Assembly: GCF_010389155.1 (NCBI RefSeq) | Contig: NC_057761.1 | Coordinates: 8,248,501 to 8,312,500, forward strand | DNA: 64,000 nt | Direction of reading: 5' to 3' | Source: Erigeron canadensis | Lineage: Eukaryota; Streptophyta; Magnoliopsida; Asterales; Asteraceae | Translations under genes and position numbers: made by a program | The notes under the pieces: model-generated | What the model was told of the DNA's origin: nothing | Database searches by the model: none | Seen by the model: the letters and a program-made list of their open reading frames with translations, nothing else | In this document: positions 1 to 9,895 of the stretch, piece by piece | Layout: each line of letters begins with the position of its first letter | How positions within the stretch are numbered: the stretch's first letter is position 1

Positions 1-651
1 TAATTTACAAAATTATTAAATAATTGTATATATTTACCATAAAATTTAGGGTTGAACTTTTAATATGAAAACGTACAATTTTGTATGCACGTTTAAAAAA
101 GACTCCATTTAAAGTTTTTCTTTTTATTATTATGTTTAAATACCTTTCTCTTTATAAGTGAAAAAATCAAATGACCAAACTAAAGTTTGAAGCCGCCATT
201 TCCAATTCATAAACTCACACAAATTTCTCCAAATATCCGTAAGTTTTAGGTTATCCAATGAAGAATTTCACGAATGGGATTTAGTCTCATATATATGTAA
301 TGTAATAATAATAATTATACTAAAGTAGTAAGGGTTTTACGGACATATCATATCATTATTTAGGTATTAAGAGGCATTTAATGGTATTTTTAATTTGTTC
401 ACTTAATCACTTTTTATATGTGTGGATATCGGATATTTGGGGATCTAAATTTCGGATGTGTATTCCGGAATTTGAAAAATGAATTCCACTATTTAAGTTT
501 CGGATTTCCGAATTTGAACACCTCTAACCATCAACACTCCTCTAGTCCATTTTAGTTGGTTGAATCACGGAACTTCTCACGGCTATCTTGATGGTAAATA
601 TCTTAATTAATTAGCATGACTTCGTACAATTTCCATGTAGCATTATCGACA

Positions 652-1483
652 GGGAAGAATGACTCATATAGACTCAACTTTTTATTTTTTTTTTATTTTA
701 GTCATCATCTTTTATTTTTACTAAAATAAGGTGTAACCTTTCATTTTTTTTACCACTATAAGCACTTACCTTTTATTTTTGTTAATAGGATGCAACTTTT
801 CACTTTTTAACATTTTAGTTACCCAATTTTTATTTTATTAAAATGACAATTAATATTTACCTATTGTCTATTCTCTTTGACATAAAATTAATACCTATTT
901 TAATTTTAGTTTTAACCATTAGATTCATAAAAATAATATATAAAAATATATATGATGCATAACATAAGATACATATATGATATCAAAGTAATACTTATCA
1001 TAAACCATTTATTCACTAATTAAAGTTAAAAAAATTATTATATAAACAACAACAATGACATTATAAACAAAGATATTTAAAAGGTTTTCAATTCCTTTAG
1101 TTACAAAAAAGTTTTAGGTTAAAAATAGAAACGGTAAATGGGTATGGATGGATTTAATAAGGTTTTGATGTGTCATCTTAAGTTTTGATGACAAAAATAA
1201 TTGTTTTAAGTGACATGACAAGCTACGTGAAAGATAAGATGGACTTTTTATAGGTTACCTAATTACATGTTGGTGTTCAAGTATATTTTAATACCATTTT
1301 TTACAATGTAAGTAATTAATGTAAAAACTTATCCAAAGGTTACATCCTATTTTAACAAAATAAAAGTTGAGTGACTAAAGTGGTAAAAAGGTGAAAAGTT
1401 GCATCTCATTTTAACAAAAATAAAAAGTGGATGACCAAAGTCGCAAAAAATGAAAGGTTGAGTCTATACGGATGATTTTTCCC
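652..1483. mobile_element. Non-autonomous Mutator-like MITE with 9-bp target duplication
   Basis: An 832-bp element begins GGGAAGAATGACTC and ends with the near-complement GATGATTTTTCCC. It is flanked on both sides by the perfect 9-bp direct repeat TTATCGACA (643-651 and 1484-1492). The arms are long: the left side carries TATAGACTCAAC and further blocks that reappear inverted near 1455-1470 and for well over 100 bp inward. A 9-bp duplication with G-rich termini and long inverted repeats is the signature of Mutator-like elements. No transposase coding sequence is visible, so it must be non-autonomous. The interior is T- and A-rich. Confidence 0.8.
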
Positions 1484-2317
1484 TTATCGACAAGTTCATT
1501 CACTAATGAATAACATACCAAAACATGGTCTCCTATGCATTGATCATATCAAATCTCGAATCGAAAACGAATATAGTTCTATAAGTAGGTATATCTATCG
1601 CCAATTGAACCATCTACATTACAATAATGACACGGTATGAGACGGAGTTAGCCTAATTTTCATTGTTATATGGTGGTTGGCTTTGGCTAGATTTTGGATT
1701 AAATTAATTTTCACTTGTGTATCCAAAGTATGTTATGATCAAGCTTCCTCTTTACAAGTCTCATACATTCAAAGGAATAAATTTGGCAGACATAAGTTAA
1801 TGTTATTAACTTATTAAGCAACAGACTTGAGATGTTGAGCATCAAAGATTTACAAAACTAGCCAACACATTAAACTTGTTAACTTGACAAAGATCGTCAA
1901 GTAAAAATTTAAGCAACCATGCTAGTATGCTACTAATGACTACTATCACATCCCACAAAGTGACAAAACCACCACCCAGATGTAACAACCATATCAAATG
2001 AACGGTCACTCGTATAAATCTCAACGTGGCTACTCGATCATTAACAACTAACTTAAAATACCAATATGTAAGTATATAAGCGCCTACTCAGAAAACAACT
2101 TTAAAGTAGGCAAATTAAGCATTAATTACACCACTTGTAACCTTCATAACATCACCTATCTAAAGTAATATCGTAACATCATCACATTCTCATCGCCTAT
2201 CGTAACTTTTATCTTATGTGGCCTAACTCATCACCTCAAATTGGAGCTCACTTTTATGAATTAATAAAACACAACAAATTTAAATTAAAAATAACACATA
2301 ACATTAAGTTAGCCTAT

Positions 2318-2520
2318 ACATTTGATTTGTTTGCGTTTGTTTGTTTACGTTTATTAACATAAACGAACGAACATAAACAACGTAACTCAAATTTCTTAAT
2401 GAACAACTCATGAAATATTCATTAAGGTATACCAATTAACATAAACAACTCAATTTTTCTAATAAACCACTACTCACGAACATAGAACATAAACAAAATT
2501 TGTTTGGTACATTTACAACA
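2318..2520. repeat. Degenerate GAACGAACATAAAC-rich remnant
   Basis: Short motifs of the type AACGAACATAAAC recur in both orientations, as in the intact hAT-type MITE at 32686-33197. No clean termini or target duplication can be found. It is probably an old relative of that element. The rest of 1-3600 outside the listed repeats is AT-rich, with no credible coding region or RNA gene. Confidence 0.35.
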
Positions 2521-2829
2521 CCTTAATATTCAACAGCCATATTTTATCATATCGCCAGGTGTTCAAATACAACATTCTATGCAAGTTACCACACGTCTGA
2601 CCGTAAATGAGATTACCTTTTGTTTTTAAAATAATTCGAAAACTAAAAGCTCCATACAATAATGTTCGAAACAATAATGTTCCAAAGATAGTTTATGAAT
2701 GGTTCAGAGGAATCATATTCTAGTATCTCTACAACCTCCAACAAAGCAAGAAAGACGTGACTCATCAAACACTTTAGCCCAGTAATTTGTTGTTTTCCCC
2801 TCGATCATTTAACATTTTCCACTTCTTAG

Positions 2830-2881
2830 AAAACGATAAACACCAATAAATAACGAAAACGATAAACACCAATAAATAACG
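2830..2881. repeat. 26-bp tandem duplication
   Basis: The unit starting AAAACGATAAACACCAATAA is present twice, head to tail and without change. It lies in non-coding DNA and is probably a recent slippage event. Confidence 0.75.
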
Positions 2882-3633
2882 ACTTTATCATAAATCTTAT
2901 TTCTACTTACTTTTCTAAACAACATAATTCTATTAAATTATATCATATCCGAGTATCTGACTAAATATTAGGAAAAATGTAACATTTGGATTTTGCTAAA
3001 CAAAGTCGGTTTTCGTTAAAGTACATTAATTAGTTGTATACTTATCATAAAATTCAGAGGACCGACATTTAATATGGAAATGTAAAACTTTTTTATGTAT
3101 GTTAAGTAAAGCCCTAAGGGGTTCATTTAACATTTTTTTTTAATATAAAGAACAACTATTATTATAACAAATACTTCTGTCAAAAGTTTTTTAAGTTTTT
3201 TAGAATTTTTCTTAATATATAAATATAATTTATTATTTATCATGTATTTAAAAATTTTTTTATTTTTAAATTTATTTTTAACTTGATATATAAATATAAT
3301 ATTATACTTCTACAAAAGAATTTATATATAATTATAAAAAATATATAATCAAATATTCTGACTCTTATAATTCAAGTCTAAAAGTTAAAAATTAAGATTT
3401 CAATCGGGTGTAAAACAATGAATCGACAACTATGTTGTTAATGATGTTGTATATATGAGACAAAATAGACAATATTGTTTAATGATCTTATACACATAGG
3501 TAAACAATGTTGTAATCAAAATAAATGAAAGAAAAACATTGCCTAAAATACTATTGTACAAAAATACCATATTCTTTGTACAGAGCACAGACTTATAATT
3601 ATCAAAATAAAATCAAATAAAGTAAGATTAACA

Positions 3634-3640
3634 TATAAAA
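3634..3640 (+). promoter_or_regulatory. Probable TATA box of the subtilase gene
   Basis: TATAAAA lies 89 nt upstream of the subtilase ATG. Transcription would start near 3663-3667 and leave a short C/A-rich leader of about 65 nt without upstream ATGs. The start codon context (CCATCCATGGCT, with G at +4) is strong for plants. The transcription start is inferred only from spacing. Confidence 0.55.
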
Positions 3641-3728
3641 TTCACCAGGCTTATTATGTGTTTATAAGCACAAACCCCAATACACCAACTCACTCAACAC
3701 ATTTCACACTCTCCCAAAGCCTCCATCC

Positions 3729-6029
3729 ATGGCTTTACTGATACCAATCTGTTCCCTTTTGTTCCTATTTTTCACCGCCGGTGAATCAGATCCAACGGCT
3801 AAAACCTACATTATCCGAATAGACGGTGAATCCAAACCATCCATTTTCCCAACTCACTACCACTGGTACTCATCAGAGTTCACTGAATCCACATCCATTC
3901 TTCACACATACGACACCGTTTTCAGAGGCTTTTCAGCCTCTTTAACCTCAGCTCAACTCTCCACCTTGAAAAACCACCCATCAGTTTTAGCAATATTTGA
4001 AGATAAAAAAAGACAACTTCATACCACCAGGTCGCCACAGTTTGTCGGGTTAAGAAACCAACGAGGTTTATGGTCCGAATCTGATTACGGGTCAGATGTA
4101 ATTGTCGGTGTTTTCGACACCGGGATTTGGCCCGAGAGACGGAGTTTCTCTGATGTAAACCTCGGGCCAATTCCCAAACGCTGGAAAGGCGTTTGCCAGA
4201 CCGGCGTTAAGTTCACTTTAAAAAACTGTAATAAAAAAATAATTGGGGCCCGGTTTTTTTCTAAAGGACATGAAGCGGCTGGTGGGGGTATAGGATTTGG
4301 TGGTGCGATTAATGACACAGTTGAGTTCAGGTCAGCTAGAGATGCAGATGGTCATGGGACCCACACAGCTTCAACTGCGGCTGGTAGGTATGTGTTTAAA
4401 GCCAGTATGGCGGGTTATGCAGCTGGTATTGCTAAAGGTGTTGCTCCAAAAGCAAGAATAGCTGTATATAAAGTGTGTTGGAAAGGATCTGGATGTTTTG
4501 ATTCAGATATACTTGCGGCTTTTGATATGGCTGTTAATGACGGGGTTGATGTGATTTCGATTTCCATTGGTGGTGGTGATGGAATATCTTCTCCTTATTA
4601 TCTTGACCCAATTGCGATTGGGTCATATGGTGCGGTTGCAAGAGGGGTATTTGTGTCATCTTCGGCTGGAAATGATGGGCCAAATGGGATGTCAGTTACT
4701 AATCTCGCCCCTTGGCTTATGACCGTTGGCGCAAGTACAATTGACCGGAATTTTCCGGCTCAAGTCGTGCTTGGGGATGGAAGGAAACTTGCTGGAGTTT
4801 CCTTGTATGCGGGACCCGCGATTAGTGGGAAAAAGTATCCACTTGTTTACCCTGGTAAGTCCGGGATTTTATCTGCTTCTTTGTGTATGGATAATGCATT
4901 AGATGCTAATTTGGTTAAGGGTAAGATTGTAATTTGTGATAGAGGGAGTAGTCCTAGAGTAGCCAAGGGTTTGGTGGTTAAAAAGGCCGGGGGAGTTGGT
5001 ATGATTTTGTCTAATGGTGTTTCTAATGGGGAAGGACTTGTGGGTGATGCCCATCTTATCCCGGCTTGTTCTGTTGGTTCGGATGAGGGAGACGCTATTA
5101 AGGCGTATGCGGCCACTGGCCGTGTCACGGCTACGATTACTTTCCAAGGAACTGTGATTGGAGTTAAGCCTGCCCCTGTGGTGGCTTCTTTTTCGGGTAG
5201 AGGACCAAATGGGATGAACCCGGAGATACTAAAACCGGATTTGATTGCCCCGGGGGTTAACATTTTAGCTGCTTGGACCGATGCGGTTGGTCCAACAGGG
5301 TTAGATTCAGATGTTCGGAAAGTAGAGTTTAACATACTTTCTGGCACTTCAATGTCAGCTCCACATGTAAGCGGAGCTGCAGCTTTGTTGAAGTCTGCCC
5401 ATCCTGGATGGTCTCCTGCAGCCATTAAGTCGGCACTCATGACAACTGCAAGCACGGTAAATAAACAATTACAACCAATGACAGATGAATCCACTGGAAA
5501 CGCAACCACACCATATGATTTCGGTGCTGGTCATTTAAACCTTGATTTAGCAATGGACCCGGGTCTTGTTTATGATCTCACCAATGCAGATTACGTGAGC
5601 TTTTTATGCTCAATTGGCTATGGTGCCAAGACAATTCAAGTAATCACTAGATCAACAGCAGCATGTCCAATGAGAAGAAAGCCCGTACCAGAGAACCTAA
5701 ACTATCCATCGATCGCAGCCATGTTCTCAACAGGGAAAAAGGGGGTTTTGAGCAAGACTTTGATTAGGAGAGTAAAAAATGTCGGGGATGTAAATTCAGT
5801 TTACACTGTCAAAGTAGAGGCGCCGAAAGGCGTCATCATAGCAGTTAGGCCTCGAAAATTGGTGTTCTCCGACAAGGTTAGGGAACTGAGTTATTATGTG
5901 AGTGTGAAGATGGACGGGACCAATGTCATGATGGGCGAGTCGGGTGCTTTATTCGGGTCACTTTCATGGGTCGATGGAAAGCATGTGGTTCGTAGTCCCA
6001 TTGTGGTGACACAATTAGACCCACTTTAA
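3729..6029 (+). CDS. SBT1.6: Subtilisin-like serine protease, SBT1.6 type (intronless)
   Basis: This 766-residue secreted subtilase (S8A) lies in one uninterrupted exon, as usual for plant SBT1 genes. Residues 1-18 form a signal peptide. Residues about 25-98 are the I9 inhibitor prodomain, and the mature enzyme should begin at Thr99/Thr100 (TTRSPQFVGL). The catalytic residues are all present: Asp130 (FDTGIWPE), His209 (DGHGTHT), the oxyanion Asn315 (SAGNDGP) and Ser541 (SGTSMSAPH). A PA domain is inserted at about 360-470, and a fibronectin-III-like C-terminal domain covers about 660-762, ending SPIVVTQLDPL. The sequence tracks Arabidopsis SBT1.6 (At4g34980) from end to end by memory, for example in the GGGDGISSPYYLDPIAIGSY block. 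The family acts in the cell wall or apoplast; the substrate is unknown. One oddity is that the Cys usual two residues after Met in GTSM-x-C-PH is Ala here. It looks fully functional. Confidence 0.95.
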   Translation: MALLIPICSLLFLFFTAGESDPTAKTYIIRIDGESKPSIFPTHYHWYSSEFTESTSILHTYDTVFRGFSASLTSAQLSTLKNHPSVLAIFEDKKRQLHTTRSPQFVGLRNQRGLWSESDYGSDVIVGVFDTGIWPERRSFSDVNLGPIPKRWKGVCQTGVKFTLKNCNKKIIGARFFSKGHEAAGGGIGFGGAINDTVEFRSARDADGHGTHTASTAAGRYVFKASMAGYAAGIAKGVAPKARIAVYKVCWKGSGCFDSDILAAFDMAVNDGVDVISISIGGGDGISSPYYLDPIAIGSYGAVARGVFVSSSAGNDGPNGMSVTNLAPWLMTVGASTIDRNFPAQVVLGDGRKLAGVSLYAGPAISGKKYPLVYPGKSGILSASLCMDNALDANLVKGKIVICDRGSSPRVAKGLVVKKAGGVGMILSNGVSNGEGLVGDAHLIPACSVGSDEGDAIKAYAATGRVTATITFQGTVIGVKPAPVVASFSGRGPNGMNPEILKPDLIAPGVNILAAWTDAVGPTGLDSDVRKVEFNILSGTSMSAPHVSGAAALLKSAHPGWSPAAIKSALMTTASTVNKQLQPMTDESTGNATTPYDFGAGHLNLDLAMDPGLVYDLTNADYVSFLCSIGYGAKTIQVITRSTAACPMRRKPVPENLNYPSIAAMFSTGKKGVLSKTLIRRVKNVGDVNSVYTVKVEAPKGVIIAVRPRKLVFSDKVRELSYYVSVKMDGTNVMMGESGALFGSLSWVDGKHVVRSPIVVTQLDPL

Positions 6030-6344
6030 TTACTTTGTTTTTTTTACTTGTAACTTGTCATCAATGGGGTGATCATGGTGGTGTTTTCGTACACTCTGCC
6101 GTAAATTAATTTGTAGGTTGGCGTGTTACCGGAGAGTATGGCCGGAGAAAACAGATTCTCCATTAGGGGTTATGTGTTTTTGCTTAGGGGTCAACTTTTT
6201 CTTTGTTTCTTTGTTTTTTTTCATTCCCTTTATGTAAAATATAATCAAATGGTTTAATGTCAAAATTGCCGAAAACAAAGAACATGAAATGGGCCATGAC
6301 AAAGATAGAAGATATCTTCATATGGGACTACAGGATGTTAATTT

Positions 6345-7540
6345 ATTACATCTGGGGTCAAAAAAATTAAAGTATTGTTGGTACATGTCATTATGATGTT
6401 TAGATATTTACTTGTTAACGTCCAACAAAGATATGACCAGTTACTCGAGGTTACTCAATGACTAAAACAGCGGTACACTTGTGAATGACAAACAACGTTG
6501 GGTAGCTAAAGCAGGCATTGATTTCGGAGAAACGTGCCGCCCAGAGACCTACCACGGTGAACCAGTTCCGGACCATATTCGAACTTGCTACCTACAAATC
6601 TATAATCTCTGCATCATCTATTCATTTTCATGCCAATTGAGCTAAAGCTCTGTTTAGATATTTTGTAACTCATTTTTTAATTTGTTTTTAGAATGTTGGG
6701 ATTTTATATCAGTAGGTTATAGCTAAAGCTTTTTAGAGAGAGAGTTCATTTTGATGCCATTAGTTATTTATCAACTTACTATATTGTTATAAATTTTGCA
6801 ACATATCTATCACAGAATAGGATAATTATATATATCTATTACATCTGGGGTAAAAAACAAAGCATTGTTGGTACATGTCATTGTGATGTTTAGATATTTA
6901 TTTTTTAACGTCCAACAAAATTATGACCAGTTATCCGAGGTCACTCAATTTCGAAAGCACCACAAACGCTTATGAATGAAAAATAATTTTTGGTAGCTAA
7001 AGCCTATCACTTCGGTGAAAACGGGCCGCTCGAAGACCTACCTTAAAACTTGTTCTGGATCATATTTGTTTGTACAGCCAATCCGGTTATCTAAAAAGGA
7101 GGAATGGGGTGATTGTGGTTGTTCTTTGGCAATTCCCTTCCAGTAAGGCTATGCCTTTTGTACGCCAAGAATGTGTATGTGTGATCATGAATTATTCTAG
7201 CCATCCTTCCCCCTATTTATAGGTGGTTCGTGACTTATTCCCCAAGTAGGGTTTTATGAGCCGGGTATATCTCTTCCGGGAATAAGGGAATTGATTTGAT
7301 CTTCTTTCCTAAGATATAGGATTCTTGATAAAAACAAATCCTTTCTTTGTTTACCGAAAGTGGAACGTACCCTTTAAGTGTACCTTGCGTGCATGCGTCT
7401 AGGTGGGTACATCATCAACATTCGAACCTGATACCTATAGTCTCAAATCCTTTTATTTTTATTATTTCATATCGATTGAGTTAAAGCTTTGTTTAGATAT
7501 TTTTTAACTTACCTCTAAATTTCTTTTTAGAATGTTAGGA
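6345..7540. repeat. Tandem duplication of a ~350-bp block downstream of the subtilase, second copy split by an LTR
   Basis: The block 6345-6700 (starting ATTACATCTGGGG, ending near GAATGTTGGG) recurs at 6838-7540 with moderate divergence. Shared landmarks are GGTACATGTCATT, AACGTCCAACAAA, ATGACCAGTTA and TTTAGATATTT. The second copy is about 350 bp longer because an LTR-like sequence sits inside it at 7067-7417. No coding potential is seen. Confidence 0.75.
7067..7417 (-). mobile_element. Small solo LTR inserted in the duplicated block
   Basis: On the minus strand this 351-bp unit starts TGATGATGTACCCACC and ends GGCTGTACAAACA. The flanks are ATATT (7062-7066) and ACATT (7418-7422), a 5-bp duplication with one mismatch. 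The undisturbed first copy of the host block (CCATATTCGAACTT) shows the pre-insertion site. The TGATGATGTACCC start matches the LTRs of the decayed Gypsy elements at 43-52 kb. Confidence 0.65.
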
Positions 7541-7758
7541 CAATATTAATTAGCTTATTATATTATACAAATTTTACAAGATAGTGTATATGTTTTATAT
7601 GTATAGTTATGATAAATTTATCTAAGATGAGTGGTATATTTATCAATTTCTTTTTAGAAAACTTTAGGCACTATGCTTTAGCCATTTATGTTTAATATGT
7701 CGATAGAAATGATGTTAGTCATATATATAAAAAAATACAAAGTACTTTTGGGTCAAAA

Positions 7759-7871
7759 GCAATGTTTTGTTTCGTTAACTAAGTTTTCTGGCTTCTTTCT
7801 TTCACTTGTTATTTTACTTTAAGAAAAGAATTGTATCAAACAATTCCATGCAGTTCCTTTTCTTCTCTTTT

Positions 7872-7965
<94 letters not shown>

Positions 7966-8232
7966 ACTATTTATTTCCAAATTAATAAACAAAAAAAAGC
8001 TCATTCACCGCACTGATGCCAAAAGTATGTAAGATTTATGTCTGCTAATTACGAAAGCTTCAGATAAGTTCATTTAACACATTATTATGTTTTGTTTCAT
8101 TAGCTAAACAACAATTTTTGGGTCACGGGGAACAGAAATGTTGGCTTCTTTCTTTTTCTTGTCATTTTACTTTAAGAAAAGAATTAATTATATCAAATGA
8201 TTCCATACTGTTTTCTTTCTTTTCCTTTTTAG
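7759..8232. repeat. Diverged direct repeat pair flanking a TAA microsatellite
   Basis: Segments 7759-7870 and 8080-8232 share GGCTTCTTTCTTT and ATTTTACTTTAAGAAAAGAATT. They flank the (TAA)n tract at 7873-7964. Nothing coding is evident in 6030-9895. An open frame at 8433-8795 has no recognisable domain and contains a homopolymer-encoded Phe run. Confidence 0.6.
7873..7964. repeat. (TAA)n microsatellite, about 30 units
   Basis: An almost uninterrupted trinucleotide array of roughly 92 bp. It creates an artefactual poly-Leu frame on the opposite strand. It is likely to vary in length between individuals. Confidence 0.97.
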
Positions 8233-9895
8233 GTACGTTTAGACTTACAAATCTTAGTGCTATCTTTTAATAGCAGTTTTGAGAATTATATGTTTTAAAC
8301 TGATTGAATAAAATTTTCAGTATCAATGTTCAAAATGTATTATAACTATCAGTTTAAAACATGATTTAAATTGGCATGTTAATTGAGAGATGCACCTAAG
8401 TACCTAACTGCAAAGCATACAATTTCCATGTAGTGAACACGCATACAAAACCATATATGATCAGTTGTAGGAGTAAATTTAAATATACATGCCTAATGAT
8501 CATAGTATTTGTTTCCTTTTATGAACAAACACACTATACATTTTTTTTTTTTTTTGAAGGGTTTGGATCATTTACTAGTTTAATCGTTTATACCATCAAA
8601 CAAGAAAAGTTAGATCAACTGAAAAACCTCGTGCCTTTGGATACAAAAGTCAATCGTTTGATTTTTACGCCCTACAAAATAACCAGAGGTCTTTTGAAAA
8701 TAATCTTTTTACTTTTGGGTAGGGATAAAATTGGTCATATATCACTTCCCTTATACCTTGTGGAAGACGTGGTGCACAACATATATATGAAATAATAATG
8801 AAATGAACCGGGTTAAATGAGTAACTTTGTGTCATGAATTTGCTTATTTTCATGTTTTCCACCATTATCTACAAAAATTATAAAGAAAAAATGAACAATC
8901 TTGGAAGCATGCTCCGAGGTGACTTTATAATGACACAAGTCACACAACTTGTGCCCATTTGTGGTGCAGGAACTAGAATACACAATGTCTTTTTTGATAA
9001 ATTATCTCACATCACATAATGTTAGACTAAGACATTGTTCTTATCAATTTAATTTGAATTGCTTTGGTAGTTTTGTTGGTTCATATGGGCTCTAATGAGT
9101 TTCTTTTTTGACGGCCCAACGGGATGCATTAATCATCTATTTTACTTGCATCAATTTTGGACGGCCCACAAACGAAAGTAGATGCGTATGAATGTATGAT
9201 ATCAAGGATTTATGTAAAAGAATTTAAGTAAGGCCCAAATCATAACCTGGTAAATCCATTTAAGTTCTAACACTTTGTATATAGTTTTTTTAACGGGACC
9301 TCGTCAAAAAGTAACAAGAAAAATACTCAATTCCGTCAAATGCAAGGTGTGTTATTAAAGATCATATCTTTAATACTATCTAGTCAATCTGAGACACTGA
9401 CAATCACCATGGAAATTGCCGTCAAACTCTGCAGCAACACCAGAATCTCTCAAACCCGTTAATAAAATAAATCAACTAACCATTGGAAACTACTCGTATT
9501 ATTTGTCATTGCTTTGTACGGATATCATAACCATTGAAAATTAAAAATTGACATGAAAGCCAGAACACATAATCATTTCTATGGGAAAACCATCTTAGCT
9601 TGGAGTAAATATTAGAAATCAGTCATATCATATTACATTACATTACCTTGTCATTATATATGATCAAGTTTATATGATGTAGCTTTTAGTGTACCACATA
9701 TATAAGTCATGAATAATTGTGCTTTAATCATCTTGGTACCAATAAAAGACACCAATACCCATAAGAAAAATGCCAATGTCATGATGAGTGGGGATAATTA
9801 TTAGATGTGATTTATATATATATATCATGGTGGGTGGGTAAGGGTGGGGTAAGGTTGGTACTATGGGATATGAAGTTGGTTTAGTTTAGTTGACA

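Noticed and set aside
3922..5509. Several open frames on the minus strand opposite the subtilase
   Set aside because: They are shadows of the GC-richer coding exon and have no family resemblance.
7819..8004. Poly-leucine frame on the minus strand
   Set aside because: It is produced entirely by the (TAA)n microsatellite.
8433..8795. 120-codon frame on the plus strand
   Set aside because: No domain, a homopolymer-derived Phe run, AT-rich codon use and no splice or promoter support; treated as random.
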